64,000 nucleotides of DNA, taken from positions 220,932-284,931 of the forward strand of contig PKTR01000007.1 of assembly GCA_002869065.1 (NCBI GenBank), written 5' to 3'. This document shows, one piece after another, positions 62,624 through 64,000 of this stretch. The translations under genes and the position numbers were made by a program. This stretch comes from Hyphomicrobiales bacterium (lineage in GTDB: Bacteria; Pseudomonadota; Alphaproteobacteria; Rhizobiales; Rhodobiaceae). Each line of letters opens with the position of its first letter. Positions within the stretch are counted from its first letter, which is position 1. Below the pieces are notes generated by a model. It did no database searches and was not told where the DNA came from. It worked only from the letters and a program-made list of their open reading frames with translations.

Positions 62624-63718
62624 TCAGTCGAGATGGACCATGAACGAGCCTTCCGCCCTGATCGGCAGATAGGTCTCGTAGAACCGCTCCAGCGTCGCCT
62701 GCGGATCGACATCGGCGAAGGCTTCCGGGTAGAGCGCCTTGGCGATGTACTGCAGCAACGCATAGTCGTAGAGCGTGCGCGCGCCACCGTGATAGACGGC
62801 GTAGACCTGGCCGTTCTTCACCGCATCGAGCTCGGACCAGCCGGCACGTCCGGTGTACGGCCGCAGACCCGCCTTGGTCTTTTCAGTGTCGACGCCGAAA
62901 CCCATCACGACCGAACCCTCGGTCCTGGTCCAGTAGGACCCGGCGATCAGAACGACCTGCGGATTGCTGGCCAGCACATGCTCGGGATTGAGCGGCGCGC
63001 GACCCTCGATCGCGCCGTCGGCAATGTTGGCGCCGCCGGCCAGATCGATCACGCCACCCCACATCTGCTTGGCATAGCTGACGCTGTATTCGCCGGCGCC
63101 CTTGTTGCCGAGCTCGACATAGACACGCTTCTTCTCGCCGCCGGCCTTGGCGATCCGCGCCTGCACATCGGCGACGGCAGCCTGGTATTCGTCGGCCAGT
63201 TTCTTCGCCCGCTCCTCGGTGCCCATCACCGCGCCGATCGTCAGCGCGCTCGCCACATGGGTCGGCACGGTCTGGGCGTTGAAGTCGACGGTCACGATCG
63301 GCACGCCCGCCGCCTCGAGCTTCTCCGCCGTTTCCCCGAGCGCCTTGTACTGGGCAGCCGCCAGGATGGCGACGTCGGGGCGGGCCGCAAGCGCCGACTC
63401 GAGATTCATCTCGGCGTTGCTCGTCATGCCGATATCGACGAAATCCTCGATCTTCGGCGCGACCTTGGCGTAGGCCTTCCATTGCGAATTGCGCCAGTCA
63501 TGCCAGCGGCCGCGCGAAATGCCGACGACCCGGTCGTAGGCGTTGTCGCCGACGATGGCGTAGAAGTCCTCGAAGTAAAACCCGAGCAGCACACGCTGCG
63601 GGTTGTCCGGCACCTCGACCTGGCGACCGAGCACGTCGGTCACGGTCTTGGCCTCGGCAGGCAGGGAGACAACCCCGGTCATTGCCGCGCACAGGGCGGC
63701 GAACACGATCTTTTTCAT
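62624..63718 (-). CDS. FepB/BtuF-type periplasmic metal-chelate binding protein
   Basis: 364 residues. Signal peptide MKKIVFAALCAAMTGVVSLPAEA; then KTVTDVLGRQVEVPDNPQRVLLGFYFEDFYAIVG and LAARPDVAILA, the usual type III binding-protein fold. Ligand (siderophore, heme or corrinoid) cannot be read from sequence. The start at 63718 has only a weak ribosome site. First gene of a four-gene operon with permease, ATPase and DUF1636. Confidence 0.9.
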   Translation of the reverse strand: MKKIVFAALCAAMTGVVSLPAEAKTVTDVLGRQVEVPDNPQRVLLGFYFEDFYAIVGDNAYDRVVGISRGRWHDWRNSQWKAYAKVAPKIEDFVDIGMTSNAEMNLESALAARPDVAILAAAQYKALGETAEKLEAAGVPIVTVDFNAQTVPTHVASALTIGAVMGTEERAKKLADEYQAAVADVQARIAKAGGEKKRVYVELGNKGAGEYSVSYAKQMWGGVIDLAGGANIADGAIEGRAPLNPEHVLASNPQVVLIAGSYWTRTEGSVVMGFGVDTEKTKAGLRPYTGRAGWSELDAVKNGQVYAVYHGGARTLYDYALLQYIAKALYPEAFADVDPQATLERFYETYLPIRAEGSFMVHLD

Positions 63719-63812
63719 GATTTTGTTTTCGCTTTTTTTCGCGGAACGGCAGGCGCGCGACACCAGCCCGGCCGGAACGCTGGTTCCGAATGCCGGATAC
63801 ACGTCACCCCTT

Positions 63813-63836
63813 ACGGTGCGAGGCACGCCTCACCGT
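63813..63836. promoter_or_regulatory. Inverted repeat upstream of the metal-chelate transporter
   Basis: ACGGTG-CG-AGGC-AC-GCCT-CACCGT: ten pairs with a 2-nt bulge, 95 bp upstream of the binding-protein start. No T-tract on either strand. Could be an operator or a leader hairpin; it is not a recognisable Fur, Irr, RirA or B12 element. Confidence 0.3.
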
Positions 63837-63901
63837 TCACATGCATTGAGAATACGGACCGGTCGGTCGCGGCGAGGCGAACCCCCGCCGCGTCGACGCA
63901 G

Positions 63902-64000
63902 CCCTTATTGCTGCATCATTTTTTTGCGTTTTTCGGCGCGGCGCTTGCGGATGGCAAGCGTGTCCTTGGCCATGTCGAGATAGGCAAGCTGCAACGCTTC
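63902..64000. repeat. 99-bp exact direct repeat, right copy (runs off window)
   Basis: Identical, base for base, to 48450-48548. Continues beyond the window edge; the true length is unknown. Confidence 0.95.
63905..64000 (-). CDS. Second NosL-like gene, 3' end only
   Basis: The last 31 codons and stop of a reverse-strand gene, identical to the C-terminus of the NosL-like copy B at 48453 (EALQLAYLDMAKDTLAIRKR, then the KKMMQQ end). The rest lies outside the window. It is oriented the same way as the FecCD-type operon and would be its upstream neighbour, 186 bp away. Confidence 0.85.
   Translation of the reverse strand, partial: EALQLAYLDMAKDTLAIRKRRAEKRKKMMQQ

Overview
The window is GC-rich, densely coded chromosomal DNA of an alphaproteobacterium, most probably a member of the Hyphomicrobiales (Rhizobiales). 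The evidence is a DctB/DctD two-component pair beside a dctPQM TRAP transporter with a -24/-12 (sigma-54) promoter, an Lrp/AsnC regulator divergent from hppD, an aromatic-acid type Liv ABC operon flanked by CoA ligases, an alphaproteobacterial one-piece indolepyruvate oxidoreductase, and a palindromic intergenic repeat of a kind frequent in Rhizobiales. No tRNA, rRNA, insertion sequence, phage gene or CRISPR array was seen; this looks like core and niche-adaptation chromosome rather than a mobile island.

Layout. 1-12.7 kb: a lytic transglycosylase cut by the left edge, an outer-membrane beta-barrel protein, kdsD, a PomA/PomB-like stator pair, an NfeD/SPFH membrane pair, ferrochelatase, a putative heavy-metal (Mn) exporter, a 5'-nucleotidase gene broken by one in-frame TAA, and a response regulator convergent with a degenerate receiver protein. 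12.9-25.7 kb: a reverse-strand block for import and CoA activation of a carboxylic (probably aromatic) acid (fadD-type ligase, livG, livH, VOC protein, livM, binding protein, livF, PaaK-like ligase), preceded by a fused indolepyruvate ferredoxin oxidoreductase. 26-38.7 kb: two TRAP systems (a TakP-like 2-oxoacid system and DctPQM for C4-dicarboxylates with DctBD) around a glutamine-amidotransferase/YbfB pair. 38.8-44.2 kb: modABC, a DUF533 protein, and lrp/hppD. 

44.6-49.6 kb: a compact reverse-strand cluster joining two Tat-exported NosL-like proteins to a MacB/FtsX-type ABC transporter, a Cys/His-rich membrane protein and a DUF2946 protein. No nosZ is in view, so it looks like a copper-handling module that is not part of a standard nos operon. 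The last 99 bases of the window are an exact second copy of the 3' end of one of its NosL-like genes. 49.9-51.3 kb: mannose-1-phosphate guanylyltransferase, a terminator and the palindromic repeat.

51.3-58.7 kb: a full urate degradation locus (urate permease, ureidoglycolate lyase, allantoicase, allantoinase-OHCU decarboxylase fusion, HIU hydrolase, LysR regulator, membrane urate hydroxylase with cytochrome c domain). An identical 17-bp TTT-N11-AAA box lies in both of its divergent promoter regions. 58.8-64 kb: a secreted RTX protein, then a FecCD-type metallophore ABC transporter with a translationally coupled DUF1636 protein, and the second NosL-like gene end.
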